Below, in pieces: positions 33,103-40,754 of a DNA stretch of 53,067 nucleotides. The DNA lies in contig CCNC01000178.1 of the NCBI GenBank assembly GCA_000824845.1, positions 1-53,067 of the forward strand. Direction: 5' to 3'. The position numbers and the translations under genes are program-made. Each line of letters starts with the position of its first letter. Within the stretch, counting starts at the first letter, position 1. The notes beneath the pieces are model-generated. The model did no database searches, was not told where the DNA came from, and worked only from the letters and a program-made list of their open reading frames with translations. The DNA comes from Mesorhizobium sp. ORS 3359 (GTDB lineage: Bacteria > Pseudomonadota > Alphaproteobacteria > Rhizobiales > Rhizobiaceae).

Positions 33103-33252
33103 CCCCCTCACCCGGATTGCCAAGGCCAATTGCAAAAGAGCAATTCGGGGCAATCCGACCTCTCCCCGAGGGAGAGGAGATCGTCGGCGCCGGCGCCCAC
33201 CTCTTCTCCCCTCGGGGAGAAGGTGGCCGCGAAGCGGCCGGACGAGGGGGAG
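33103..33252. repeat. Mosaic palindromic intergenic element (RIME-like)
   Basis: A 150-base element bounded by CCCCTCACCCGG on the left and CCGGACGAGGGG on the right. Inside are several hairpins: AATTGC/GCAATT, CCTCTCCC/GGGAGAGG, TTCTCCCC/GGGGAGAA and GGCCGC/GCGGCC. This is the build of the mosaic palindromes scattered between genes in Rhizobiales. It fills the gap between the convergent regulator and dmmC genes and could end both transcripts. Confidence 0.7.
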
Positions 33253-33257
33253 TCCGC

Positions 33258-34298
33258 CTAGTCCGGCCCAAACCCCGGGCTCGTCGGGCTGCCATCATCA
33301 AGCTTGGACAGCCATTCCACCAGCGTCGGCCGATACCGCGTCAGGCCTTTGTAGGTGGCAAGCTCTTCCGGCAGGTCGCGGATGACGCGGTGCAGGCGGC
33401 GCGCCCATTTCGGCTGGGTGACCAGTTCATCCATCTTGATCAGGTAGCAGCGGATGGGGAAGACGATGGCGTTGGAGCGCGGCAGCCGCCAGAAGCTCTG
33501 CAGTTCAACGCGCAGATGCACTTTCTCGCCGACATTCTCGGGCGTGACCGTGGCGCGGTCCGGGCCCCATTTGTGATAATTCTCGGGGCTGGTGTCGAGG
33601 CGCGGATTGATGGTCATCGTCCAGTTGAGACGCCGCGCCGGCTTGCCCTGCTGGATGTTGGTGAGGAATTTCAGCGCGCGGGTGAAGATGCCCTTCTCAT
33701 GCGCCAGCGGCACCGGCGCATGCCATTCGAAGAAGTTCATGCCGATATCGAAGTCGAGCGACCAGTCGGCCTGGGTGGTGACCATGCCGGCATCCATCCA
33801 CAGATTGCCGTCGCGCTGGTCGAGGATGCAGAAATCCCCCTGGCTCTGGCGGGTGATGTATTCCATCGGGCCATAGGGCAGCGTCGAGGTGTCGCCGAAG
33901 GTGAAGGTATCGTCGATGCCGAGCGGCCGGTTGATCCAGCGCCAGCGGTCGCCATCGCGCTCCAGCGTGAAATGCTCGGGATAGCCGAGCGCCTGCTGCT
34001 CCATCAAAAGCTCGAGCAGGTCCCAGCCTGCGAGTGTCATATGCGGCAGCGACTGGCAGCGCAGCGGATCCTCGGCCAACACCAAGGCGCGGTCCTGCAT
34101 CTCGGCGACATAATGCTCGTCGACATCGATCAGGTTTTCCAGCACCGAGCCCTTCGGCCCGACGACATGCGGCTCGATGTTGACCGCATACATGTAGGCG
34201 TCTTCGTTGAACGGGAACGGAAAGCGCCTGATGTGCTCCGGGCTGTTCCTGAAGGTGTAGTCGTCGCGGAAGGTTTCCTTGCGAAAGGTGATGCCCAT
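33258..34298 (-). CDS. dmmC: Dimethylamine monooxygenase subunit, heme-dependent oxidative N-demethylase (DUF3445)
   Basis: Protein of 346 residues of the DUF3445 / heme-dependent oxidative N-demethylase family, the catalytic heme subunit assigned to dimethylamine monooxygenase. Recognisable family stretches are RRFPFPFNEDAYMYAVNIEP (near residue 24), then GWDLLELLMEQ, and a C-terminal RLNWTMTINPRLDTSPENY followed by LRVELQSFWRLPRSNAIVF. It would use O2 and electrons delivered by DmmB to oxidise dimethylamine to methylamine plus a C1 unit. AGGAGG precedes the ATG. It is the last gene of the minus-strand dmmDABC operon, nine bases after dmmB. Confidence 0.88.
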   Translation of the reverse strand: MGITFRKETFRDDYTFRNSPEHIRRFPFPFNEDAYMYAVNIEPHVVGPKGSVLENLIDVDEHYVAEMQDRALVLAEDPLRCQSLPHMTLAGWDLLELLMEQQALGYPEHFTLERDGDRWRWINRPLGIDDTFTFGDTSTLPYGPMEYITRQSQGDFCILDQRDGNLWMDAGMVTTQADWSLDFDIGMNFFEWHAPVPLAHEKGIFTRALKFLTNIQQGKPARRLNWTMTINPRLDTSPENYHKWGPDRATVTPENVGEKVHLRVELQSFWRLPRSNAIVFPIRCYLIKMDELVTQPKWARRLHRVIRDLPEELATYKGLTRYRPTLVEWLSKLDDGSPTSPGFGPD

Positions 34299-34307
34299 TG
34301 ACGCCTC

Positions 34308-35273
34308 CTATCTTTCCAGGACCAGCGACTTGCCGTCGAAGCGCGAGACGCAAGGCATGATCTTGCAGCCGGAACGGTGGTCTTCCTCGCTCAGCCAGTG
34401 ATCGTTGTGGATGAACTTGCCGTCGGAGGAGATCACATTGGTCTCGCATTGGCCGCAGACGCCGCCGCGGCAGAGATAGGGCGGGTCGACGCCGGCTGCT
34501 TCCATGGCTTCCAGCAGGCTCTGCTGCTCGCCGACGCGGATCGTCTTGCCGCTGACCGCCAGGGTCACGTCGAAAGGCGCGCCGGGTTGGGGTGCCGCGA
34601 AATGCTCGAAATGCACCGTCTCCGACGGCCAGCCGAGCGCCGCCGCGCGGTCGCGCACCCAGTTGATCATGCCGGCCGGGCCGCAGACATAGAGATGCGT
34701 GCCGAGCGGCTGCGAGGACAACAGCCGATCGAGATCGATGCGCTCCTCACGGTCGTCGTGATAAAGCTTGACCCGGCTTCCGTAGCGCTGCTGCAAAACA
34801 TCGGCGTAGGTGCCGAGCGAAGCGGTACGGCAGGTGTAGTGCAATTCGAAATTGCCGCCGGCCGCCGCTAGCTGCGAGGTCTGCGCCATAAAGGGCGTGA
34901 TGCCGATGCCGCCGGCCAGCATGAGATGCTTTTTCGCCCTGAGGTCCAGCGAGAACAGATTGACCGGATAGCTGATCACCATCTCTAGGCCGGGCTTGAC
35001 CTGCCGGTGCATGAACAGCGAGCCGCCGCGGCCGACATCGTCGCGGCGCACCGAGATCGTGTATTCGCGCGTGTCGAGCGGCGAGCCCATCAGCGAATAG
35101 GGGTTGAGCCTGGTGCGATCACTGTCGCGCATTTCGACCACGACATGGGCGCCGCCGGAAAATGTCGGCAACAGCTCGCCGTCGCGGCGGCGGAAGTGAA
35201 AGCGCGTGACAAGGTCGTTGACAGGAACGACGTCGCTGACGACGACATCGAGCTTGGTGGTGCCGGTGCTCAT
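34308..35273 (-). CDS. dmmB: Dimethylamine monooxygenase reductase subunit (ferredoxin reductase type)
   Basis: Electron-transfer protein of 321 residues. The flavin domain has PYSLMG near residue 59, the NAD domain GGIGITP (121-127) and CGPAGM (197-202). A C-terminal plant-type [2Fe-2S] domain has Cys268, Cys273, Cys276 and Cys308 (C-x4-C-x2-C-x31-C). This is the phthalate-dioxygenase-reductase layout that supplies electrons from NAD(P)H to an oxygenase. The ATG at 35273 overlaps the dmmA stop in an ATGA. A longer in-frame extension reaching 36167 exists but runs through dmmA and is rejected. It lies between dmmA and dmmC in the order known from marine bacteria. Confidence 0.9.
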   Translation of the reverse strand: MSTGTTKLDVVVSDVVPVNDLVTRFHFRRRDGELLPTFSGGAHVVVEMRDSDRTRLNPYSLMGSPLDTREYTISVRRDDVGRGGSLFMHRQVKPGLEMVISYPVNLFSLDLRAKKHLMLAGGIGITPFMAQTSQLAAAGGNFELHYTCRTASLGTYADVLQQRYGSRVKLYHDDREERIDLDRLLSSQPLGTHLYVCGPAGMINWVRDRAAALGWPSETVHFEHFAAPQPGAPFDVTLAVSGKTIRVGEQQSLLEAMEAAGVDPPYLCRGGVCGQCETNVISSDGKFIHNDHWLSEEDHRSGCKIMPCVSRFDGKSLVLER

Positions 35274-35866
35274 GGGAAGGCCTCCTCCATCGGAGGGTTC
35301 TCCGAGCGATCCTCGGCGTTGATGCACACGCCCTGGAAGGCGGCGAGGCGCCGCGAATAATGATCGCGCACCAGGAGCAGCAGGCCGCAATGCGCGCAGA
35401 GCGCCGGCTGCGTCGTAACGTTCTCGGTGATGCCCTTGCAGTGCACGCATTGCATGCGCCGCGCCAGCGAGCCGCGATGCTCGGTCTGCATCGAGGTGTG
35501 GTCCATGCCGGCTTCGAGCGCCACCTGCATGGCCTGGCCGATCAGGCCCTCGGTGCCGGCAAGATAGAGGCGCAATCCCATATGGGCGTTGGTCAGCGTC
35601 TGCTTGAGACGTGGCAGGAGGCTGGCGAAGGACGGCGCGACGTGGAGTTGCGCCGGCTTCAAGGCTTCCAGGGCAGCGAGGTGCCTGTTCTCCGGGCCTG
35701 GAATGAAGTCGATTTCCGCGCCGTCGAAAAAGCCGGACGGCGCCTTGCCGGCCATGTCGGTGATCGCGAGCGCGCCTTCGGCATCGGCGATGAAGAGATG
35801 ATGCCTGCCCGGCTGCGGAGAGAGCGTTCCGTAGATGGGCCGGCTGATGATCGTCTTGGCTGCCAT
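35270..35866 (-). CDS. dmmA: Dimethylamine monooxygenase subunit DmmA
   Basis: Protein of 198 residues matching the DmmA family by context and features. An N-terminal domain with HHLFIADAEGALAI is followed by a C-terminal zinc-ribbon or rubredoxin-like module with Cys140, Cys143, Cys157 and Cys160 (CVHC and CAHC), then LLVRDHYSRRLAAFQGVCIN. It is thought to be part of the multisubunit monooxygenase; its exact task (electron relay or structural) is not established here. AAGGAC precedes the ATG. It sits between dmmD and dmmB on the minus strand, 41 bases after dmmD. Confidence 0.82.
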   Translation of the reverse strand: MAAKTIISRPIYGTLSPQPGRHHLFIADAEGALAITDMAGKAPSGFFDGAEIDFIPGPENRHLAALEALKPAQLHVAPSFASLLPRLKQTLTNAHMGLRLYLAGTEGLIGQAMQVALEAGMDHTSMQTEHRGSLARRMQCVHCKGITENVTTQPALCAHCGLLLLVRDHYSRRLAAFQGVCINAEDRSENPPMEEAFP

Positions 35867-35907
35867 TCGTCCTTAGTACCCTAAATCCCCTCCCCGCTGA
35901 TGATGCC

Positions 35908-37041
35908 TCAACCCTTGGCGGTGCGCTTGGTCTTCTTCGGATCGTCGAACGGCAAGGGTTGCGCCGTCGCCTTGATCGAGCCGCTTCTGTTGCGGATCTC
36001 GAGCCTGGTGTCCTTGACCGCGCAGTCAACGTCAAGGCGGGCGATGCCCATCGATTTCTCGACCAGGGGCGAATACATGGCGCAGGTGACCACGCCGACC
36101 TTCTTGCCGTCGCGATAGACCGGCGCGCCTTCGTCCGCCGGCTCCTTGCCGTCGAGCAGCACGCCATAAATCTTGAAGCGCTCCTTGCCCTTCAGCCGGT
36201 AATGCTCCTCGGCGCCGCGGAAACCGGTCTTGCCGGGGCTGACGGTGAAGTCGAGGCCGAGCTCCCACAGCGTGTCGCCGGGGCCTTCGTTCTCGAACGG
36301 ATATTTCTGGGAATTGTCGTAGGGATAGAAGAGCAGGTAGCTTTCGACGCGCAGCATGTCGAGCGTGGTGAAACGGCACGGAATGATGCCGGCGCTCTTG
36401 CCCTCCTCCAGAATCCGATCCCAGATCGTGCCGGCGTCCTGGCCGCGGCAGAAGATCTCGTAGCCCCGCTCGCCGGTGTAGCCGGTGCGCGAGATCATGA
36501 CGGGCAAGCCGAAGAGCTGCGTCTGCATATGATGGAAATAAGGAAGGTCGCGGATGCCCGGCACATGCTTGGCGAGATAGTCGACGGCGGTCGGCCCCTG
36601 CAGCGACAAATCGTGCAGATTGTCGTCGAAACGCAGCGAGACGTCGCGCCCCATGGCAGCGCGCTGCAACTCCTCATGGCCGGTGCCGGAGCCGTGCACG
36701 ACCATCCACGAGTTCGGGCTGATGCGGTAGAGGATGCAGTCGTCGGTGAACTTCCCGGCCTCGTTCAGCATGCAGGCATAGGCCGACTTGCCGGGATAGA
36801 TCTTCTCCACGTCGCGCGTCGTGGCGAGGTCGATCAGATGCGAGGCGTGCGGGCCGGTGATGTGAACCTTCTTCAGGCCGGAGACATCCATCAGCCCGGC
36901 CTTTGTGCGGATGGCGATATATTCCTCGTCGGCATCCTTGTCATAGGTCCAGGCGGTGCCCATGCCGCTCCAGTCCTCGAGCTTCGAGCCGAGCGCGCGA
37001 TGGCGATCCGCCAGGGTCGAGAATCTCCAGGATGCCGTCAT
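35908..37041 (-). CDS. dmmD: GcvT-like aminomethyltransferase of the dimethylamine operon
   Basis: Protein of 377 residues with the GcvT/aminomethyltransferase fold: AGLMDVSGLKKVHITGPHAS near residue 49, SLQGPTAVDYLAKHV near residue 145 and SRTGYTGERGYEIFC near residue 187, the usual tetrahydrofolate-site segments. Its probable task is to transfer the C1 unit released by dimethylamine oxidation to tetrahydrofolate, avoiding free formaldehyde. GGAGGACG precedes the ATG. First gene of the operon dmmDABC, matching the gene order known from Ruegeria. An operator-like motif lies about 125 bases upstream, in the divergent region shared with the transporter operon. Confidence 0.85.
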   Translation of the reverse strand: MTASWRFSTLADRHRALGSKLEDWSGMGTAWTYDKDADEEYIAIRTKAGLMDVSGLKKVHITGPHASHLIDLATTRDVEKIYPGKSAYACMLNEAGKFTDDCILYRISPNSWMVVHGSGTGHEELQRAAMGRDVSLRFDDNLHDLSLQGPTAVDYLAKHVPGIRDLPYFHHMQTQLFGLPVMISRTGYTGERGYEIFCRGQDAGTIWDRILEEGKSAGIIPCRFTTLDMLRVESYLLFYPYDNSQKYPFENEGPGDTLWELGLDFTVSPGKTGFRGAEEHYRLKGKERFKIYGVLLDGKEPADEGAPVYRDGKKVGVVTCAMYSPLVEKSMGIARLDVDCAVKDTRLEIRNRSGSIKATAQPLPFDDPKKTKRTAKG

Positions 37042-37163
37042 CCGATCGTCCTCCGTGCAATTTAGATCGCTTTAAGCGGTTGCTGTTCCCTGCTCCTGCT
37101 TGGTGGCGGAGCTTGCCCGAATATTGACCGCAAACGGCGAGACCCTGCAATCCCCTTGAAGCA

Positions 37164-37188
37164 AATAATTTCATTGTCAGGCAAATTT
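37164..37188. promoter_or_regulatory. Operator-like site upstream of dmmD
   Basis: AATAATTTCATTGTCAGGCA with AATTT following (25 bases) agrees at 19 of 25 positions with the site before tdm at 50604 and aligns with those before tmm and the transporter operon. It is in the 295-base divergent region between dmmD and the transporter genes, nearer to dmmD. Confidence 0.55.
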
Positions 37189-37228
37189 CTTGCCCGTGGA
37201 CAAACACCTTACGAAGCGTAAATCCGGC

Positions 37229-37289
37229 TTGACAATTTCGAAGTTCGGTCGGAATTTATGAAAAAAATTTCACTCTCTAGAAAGAGTGG
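37229..37289 (+). promoter_or_regulatory. Promoter element and operator-like site of the transporter operon
   Basis: A consensus TTGACA box is at 37229-37234; the -10 region after it is weak. Downstream, at 37265-37289, lies AAATTTCACTCTCTAGAAAG followed by AGTGG. This is an inverted repeat CACTCT-CTAGAA-AGAGTG and the closest match to the tmm site. The start codon of the first small membrane protein follows 48 bases later. Confidence 0.55.
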
Positions 37290-37336
37290 ACGCCCGGTCG
37301 ATTTCGGGGCCGGACGTCGCCAGAAGGGGAAAACCG

Positions 37337-37624
37337 ATGTCCGACCTGCAGCAGCGCATCGAAGCGCTGTACCGCTCCGACGTGCGTGGATCCGTGCTCC
37401 TGATCGTCTGCCTATGGGTAACGATCCTCTTCGTCCTCCTGATGACCTGGGCCTACATCCCCGACAGCGGGATCAAGCTCGTGGTGGTCATCGCGGCTGC
37501 CGCGGTGCTGATCTTCAACACCGCCGCCATCCTGGCGATGCTCAACCATTACAAGGAAGACAAGGACTTCATCTACGGCCTCGACATCAAGAACGCCGAC
37601 GCGTTCCGCAACAGCAAGTCCTGA
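37337..37624 (+). CDS. Small two-helix membrane protein of the permease operon
   Basis: Protein of 95 residues with two predicted membrane helices, about residues 18-40 (SVLLIVCLWVTILFVLLMTW) and 46-68 (LVVVIAAAAVLIFNTAAILA), and a charged C-terminal tail (NHYKEDKDFIYGL). There is no known domain that I recognise. Start ATG 37337 follows AAGGGGA; an earlier in-frame ATG (37286) lies over the operator and is rejected. First of three small membrane proteins directly before an APC-type permease, all on one strand with gaps of 12-16 bases. It may be an accessory subunit of that permease. Function unknown. Confidence 0.78.
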   Translation: MSDLQQRIEALYRSDVRGSVLLIVCLWVTILFVLLMTWAYIPDSGIKLVVVIAAAAVLIFNTAAILAMLNHYKEDKDFIYGLDIKNADAFRNSKS

Positions 37625-37636
37625 GGGGGAAAGACC

Positions 37637-38014
37637 ATGTCCCGCTATATCCCGCCGGAACAGAGCAAGGCCGGCCAGATTTTCGACATCGCCGTCGTCG
37701 TGGTCGCCATCTTCGTGGCGCTGTGGCTGCCGCTGAAGCTCGGCCTCGCCGGCGCGGCGAAATCCATCGATCCCCTGGACGCCAAGACCTGGGATGCGCT
37801 CGGCCAGAATGCGACCATGGCGTCGATCTGGGAGAAGCTCGGCTACACGCCCGAGACCGCGCACGACATCATCCAGAACCGTTTCCACTACATCATCGAC
37901 TGGCCGACGCTGATCATCATGGCGATCGTGCTGGTCGCCTATTTCGTCTTCCTGTTCCGCGCCTCCGATCGCGAGTATCGCGAGGTGATTAACGAAAAAT
38001 TCGACGACAAGTAA
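37637..38014 (+). CDS. Small membrane protein of the permease operon
   Basis: Protein of 125 residues with one helix near the N-terminus (about 16-36: FDIAVVVVAIFVALWLPLKL) and one near the C-terminus (about 90-112: LIIMAIVLVAYFVFLFRASD), separated by a soluble segment of about 50 residues (DPLDAKTWDALGQNATMASI). The tail is acidic. AGGGGGAAAG precedes the ATG. I do not recognise a family. Its position between the other two small membrane proteins, and the shared direction, suggest a membrane complex with the permease encoded at 38206. Confidence 0.78.
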   Translation: MSRYIPPEQSKAGQIFDIAVVVVAIFVALWLPLKLGLAGAAKSIDPLDAKTWDALGQNATMASIWEKLGYTPETAHDIIQNRFHYIIDWPTLIIMAIVLVAYFVFLFRASDREYREVINEKFDDK

Positions 38015-38030
38015 TTCGGGGACAAGATCC

Positions 38031-38192
38031 ATGTGGATGGCAATCAACTACGCCTGCTGGGGCATCTCGGTCTTGCTTGCGCTCTGGATGCTCTACGACT
38101 GGTTCAAGATTGACACGACCTATTCCGAGGACGTGCTGACCTCCTCGCGCGAAGGCGAGCTTGAAGCCGTTTCCGAGAAACACCGGATCTGA
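38031..38192 (+). CDS. Very small single-helix membrane protein of the permease operon
   Basis: A 53-residue protein beginning MWMAINYACWGISVLLALWM, with one membrane helix at about residues 5-22 and a polar, acidic tail (DTTYSEDVLTSSREGELEAV). ATG 38031 follows 16 bases after the previous stop, with GGGGACAAG in front, and the stop is 13 bases before the permease start. The tight spacing on both sides, the consistent codon use and the amphipathic tail make it a likely real gene even though it is short. It resembles the tiny single-helix subunits that attach to larger membrane transporters or oxidases; the specific role is unknown. Confidence 0.72.
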   Translation: MWMAINYACWGISVLLALWMLYDWFKIDTTYSEDVLTSSREGELEAVSEKHRI

Positions 38193-38205
38193 GTGGGGAC
38201 TGACG

Positions 38206-39612
38206 ATGACCGCTGCGGTTGAAACGGGACTGACGGCGACGATCCACGGCGACAGGGTCTCGCTGCTTCGGGTGCTCGGCCCCGCCCATGTCTGGGCGCT
38301 CGGCGTCGGCATCGTGCTGGTCGGTGAGTTCACCGGATGGAACTTCGCGGCAGACAAGGGCGGCGCGCTGGCCGCGCTGATCGTCTGCTGGATCGTCGGA
38401 CTGCTTTACACCTCGGTCGCCATGATCGACTCGGAGGTGACCTCGACCGTGGCCGCCGCCGGCGGCCAGTACGCGCAGGCCAAGCACATTGTCGGGCCGC
38501 TGATGGCCTTCAACGTCGCGCTGTTCCTGGTCTTCGCCTACACGATGCTCGAAGTGTCGGACGCCATCCTGCTCGGCGACACGATCGTCGCCAAGGCCGG
38601 CGTCGAAGGGCTGACGCACAATTCCTTCATCGCCGCGACCATCGTCGTGCTCGCCTGGCTCAACTATCGCGGCGTGCTGATGACGCTCAACGTCAATTTC
38701 GTCATCACCGCGATCGCCTATGTCTCGATCGTCATCCTGTTCTTTTCCGTCAGCCCGTGGACGCAAGGCGCGGTGCTGAAGCTCAACGAGCTGGTCACGC
38801 CCGGCAACGCGCTGCCCTATGGCTGGATCGGCGTCATCGCCGCCTTCCAGTTCGGCATCTGGTATTATCTCGGCATCGAGGGCACCACGCAGGCGGCCGA
38901 GGAAGTGCGCTCGCCGGCGCGCTCCCTGCCCTACGGCACCATGGCCGGCATGATCACGCTTTTGATCGCGGCCGCCATGACCTGGTATGTCTGCGCCTCG
39001 CTGATGCCTTGGGAATATCTTGGCATCACCTATTATCCGCTGTGGGATGCCGGCAAGCTCACCGGCAGCCCGCTGCTGGAGAACCTTTTGTTCATCGCGA
39101 CGCTGCTGGCGGCGCTTGCCTCGGCCAATGGCTGCATCAACGACGCGGCGCGCGCCTGGTTCTCGCTCGGCCGCGACCGCTACCTGCCAAGCTGGTTCTC
39201 GGCGGTGCATCCGAAATACCGCACGCCCTATCGCTCGATCCTGTTCCTGCTGCCGATCGCGCTCGCCTTCGCCTTCATCGCCGACCTCAACCAAGCGATC
39301 ACCTTCTCGATCCTGTCGGGCGTGCTGCAATACACCTTCATGAGCATCAACATCATGATGTTCCGCAAGAAGTGGCCGCTGGGCTCGATCCGCCGCGGCT
39401 ACACGCATCCCTTCCACCCGCTGCCGGCGATCGTGCTGTTCTGCCTGTGCATGGTGACATTCTTCGCCATCTTCCTCGGCTTCGGCTCGCAGCTGATCGC
39501 GATGACGGTGTTCTATTTCCTGATCTCGCTGTGGTTCCACTTCTATCGCTACAAGTTCGTGCGGCGCGGCGACCAGTTCTCCATGCCGTGGCCGAAGCCG
39601 CAGGGTTATTGA
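38206..39612 (+). CDS. APC-superfamily permease, candidate methylated-amine transporter
   Basis: Polytopic inner-membrane transporter of 468 residues with about 12 helices of the amino acid-polyamine-organocation type. The first helix carries ALGVGIVLVGEFTGWNFAAD, the glycine-rich break expected at the substrate site, and ANGCINDAARAWFSLGRDRY lies near residue 307. It is related to amino acid and ethanolamine permeases. Start ATG 38206 follows the 53-residue gene by 13 bases. Because the operon is divergent from dmmDABC, shares its operator-like motif and lies inside the island, I infer an imported methylated amine, perhaps TMA, DMA, MMA or TMAO. No TmoXWV-type TMAO importer is seen in the window. 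Confidence 0.88.
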   Translation: MTAAVETGLTATIHGDRVSLLRVLGPAHVWALGVGIVLVGEFTGWNFAADKGGALAALIVCWIVGLLYTSVAMIDSEVTSTVAAAGGQYAQAKHIVGPLMAFNVALFLVFAYTMLEVSDAILLGDTIVAKAGVEGLTHNSFIAATIVVLAWLNYRGVLMTLNVNFVITAIAYVSIVILFFSVSPWTQGAVLKLNELVTPGNALPYGWIGVIAAFQFGIWYYLGIEGTTQAAEEVRSPARSLPYGTMAGMITLLIAAAMTWYVCASLMPWEYLGITYYPLWDAGKLTGSPLLENLLFIATLLAALASANGCINDAARAWFSLGRDRYLPSWFSAVHPKYRTPYRSILFLLPIALAFAFIADLNQAITFSILSGVLQYTFMSINIMMFRKKWPLGSIRRGYTHPFHPLPAIVLFCLCMVTFFAIFLGFGSQLIAMTVFYFLISLWFHFYRYKFVRRGDQFSMPWPKPQGY

Positions 39613-39658
39613 GTGGAGTGAAGGCCCGCCTCTCGACGGCGGGCCGTGGCGTGTCGAA

Positions 39659-40348
39659 ATGTCGGAACTGACGTCAGTATTGCTTGCCGGAGCGATCGCA
39701 TTGGCGGTCGCCGCTCATATTGCCTGGCTCGCGCGCGCCAGCCGCAACAGGGCGAAGGCGGCCCTGGCCGCCGACATGGCGAGCGTCCGCGGCGTCGTTG
39801 CGGACGCCGCCGACATTTCCGACGGCACGGCCGGCGTGGTCACCTGGGCCGGCACGTGGAACGGCCAGCGCGTTCAGCTGCGCACCATCGTCGACACGCT
39901 GGCGACGCGAAAGCTACCGACGCGCTGGCTCAGCGTCTCGATCACCGAGCCGGTCGCGGTGCCGGGTGTCTTCGACATGATGATGCGGCCGAATTCGGCG
40001 ACGACATTTTCCAATTTCGACCATCTGCCGTACACGCTGCCGAAGGTGCTCGGCTTTCCCGCCGACGCGGTGCTCAAGACGGACCGCAGAGGCGTCGCCT
40101 TTCCGCAGGACCTGATCGCCGCGCACATCGACATCTTTGCCGAGGGGCGCGCCAAGGAATTGCTGATCACGCCGAACGGCGTGCGCATCGTGTGGCTGCT
40201 GGCCGAGGCCGAGCGCGCACGCTACGGCGTGTTCCGGCAGGCCGCATTCGGCGATGCCGGGATCGATCCCGGCTTGATCGAAAGGCTGCTCGAGGCCGCC
40301 TCCACGCTTCGCCAAGCCATCAACCGGCGCGAAAGGCAGGCCGCATGA
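39659..40348 (+). CDS. Hypothetical protein with an N-terminal membrane anchor
   Basis: Protein of 229 residues. One N-terminal helix (about 6-26: SVLLAGAIALAVAAHIAWLA) is followed by a basic linker and a soluble domain of about 190 residues. It begins GVVADAADISDGTAGVVTWA and contains NFDHLPYTLPKVLGFPADAV. I recognise no family and see no catalytic motif. It starts 46 bases after the permease and its stop overlaps the start of the next gene in an ATGA. It lies between the transporter and the N-methylglutamate genes on the same strand, so a link to methylated-amine use is possible but unproven. Confidence 0.7.
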   Translation: MSELTSVLLAGAIALAVAAHIAWLARASRNRAKAALAADMASVRGVVADAADISDGTAGVVTWAGTWNGQRVQLRTIVDTLATRKLPTRWLSVSITEPVAVPGVFDMMMRPNSATTFSNFDHLPYTLPKVLGFPADAVLKTDRRGVAFPQDLIAAHIDIFAEGRAKELLITPNGVRIVWLLAEAERARYGVFRQAAFGDAGIDPGLIERLLEAASTLRQAINRRERQAA

Positions 40349-40668
40349 GCGACGGAACCGCCGCCCCCGCCAATCCCTATCTCGTGCTCGGCGCGGCGGT
40401 CGTTTTACCGGCAAGCGGCCACGTCATGCTCGGCGTGCCGGTACGCGGCCTGCAGTTCCTGTTCTTCATGGTGATCCTTGGCTGGATAACGACCAAGCTG
40501 GCGCCGGCCGACGCCAGCTTCATCGGCCGCCATGCCGGCGCTTTCCTGATCTATGCTTTCTCGATTCTTGACGCCTACAAGATCGCACGCATCCGCCATG
40601 CGATCTGGGTTCACAAGGCGCGCCCAGACGGCGATAGTGCCGCAGGCGATGCGCCGTCCAACATGTAA
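40345..40668 (+). CDS. Small hypothetical membrane protein
   Basis: Protein of 107 residues with about three short hydrophobic segments (PYLVLGAAVVLPASGHVMLG, then LQFLFFMVILGWITTKLA and HAGAFLIYAFSILDAYKIAR). No family is recognised. Start ATG 40345 overlaps the stop of the 229-residue protein gene (ATGA), so the pair is translationally coupled. The stop is followed by 86 bases before mgsA, where a partial match to the island's operator-like motif is seen. Confidence 0.7.
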   Translation: MSDGTAAPANPYLVLGAAVVLPASGHVMLGVPVRGLQFLFFMVILGWITTKLAPADASFIGRHAGAFLIYAFSILDAYKIARIRHAIWVHKARPDGDSAAGDAPSNM

Positions 40669-40669
40669 C

Positions 40670-40687
40670 CACAGGAAAATTTCTTTC
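40670..40687. promoter_or_regulatory. Partial operator-like motif before mgsA
   Basis: CACAGGAAAATTTCTTTC resembles the right half of the sites before tdm (CACAGGCAAACTTTTTTC) and dmmD. The left half, AATAATTT, is absent. It may be a weak site or a chance match; the rest of the short gap shows no clear promoter. Confidence 0.3.
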
Positions 40688-40754
40688 ATACCAATTGAAT
40701 TCGGCTCGCTCATTGAGTACATCATCTGAGAGCCAAAAAACGCCGGAGGCTGGC

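Noticed and set aside
33103..33252. Possible CRISPR array or tandem repeat
   Set aside because: The repeats are inverted, of unequal length and not separated by unique spacers; the structure is a mosaic palindrome.
35274..36167. N-terminal extension of dmmB to 619 residues
   Set aside because: The extension runs through dmmA and the end of dmmD in another frame and is Arg-rich; the ATGA overlap at 35273 is the real start.
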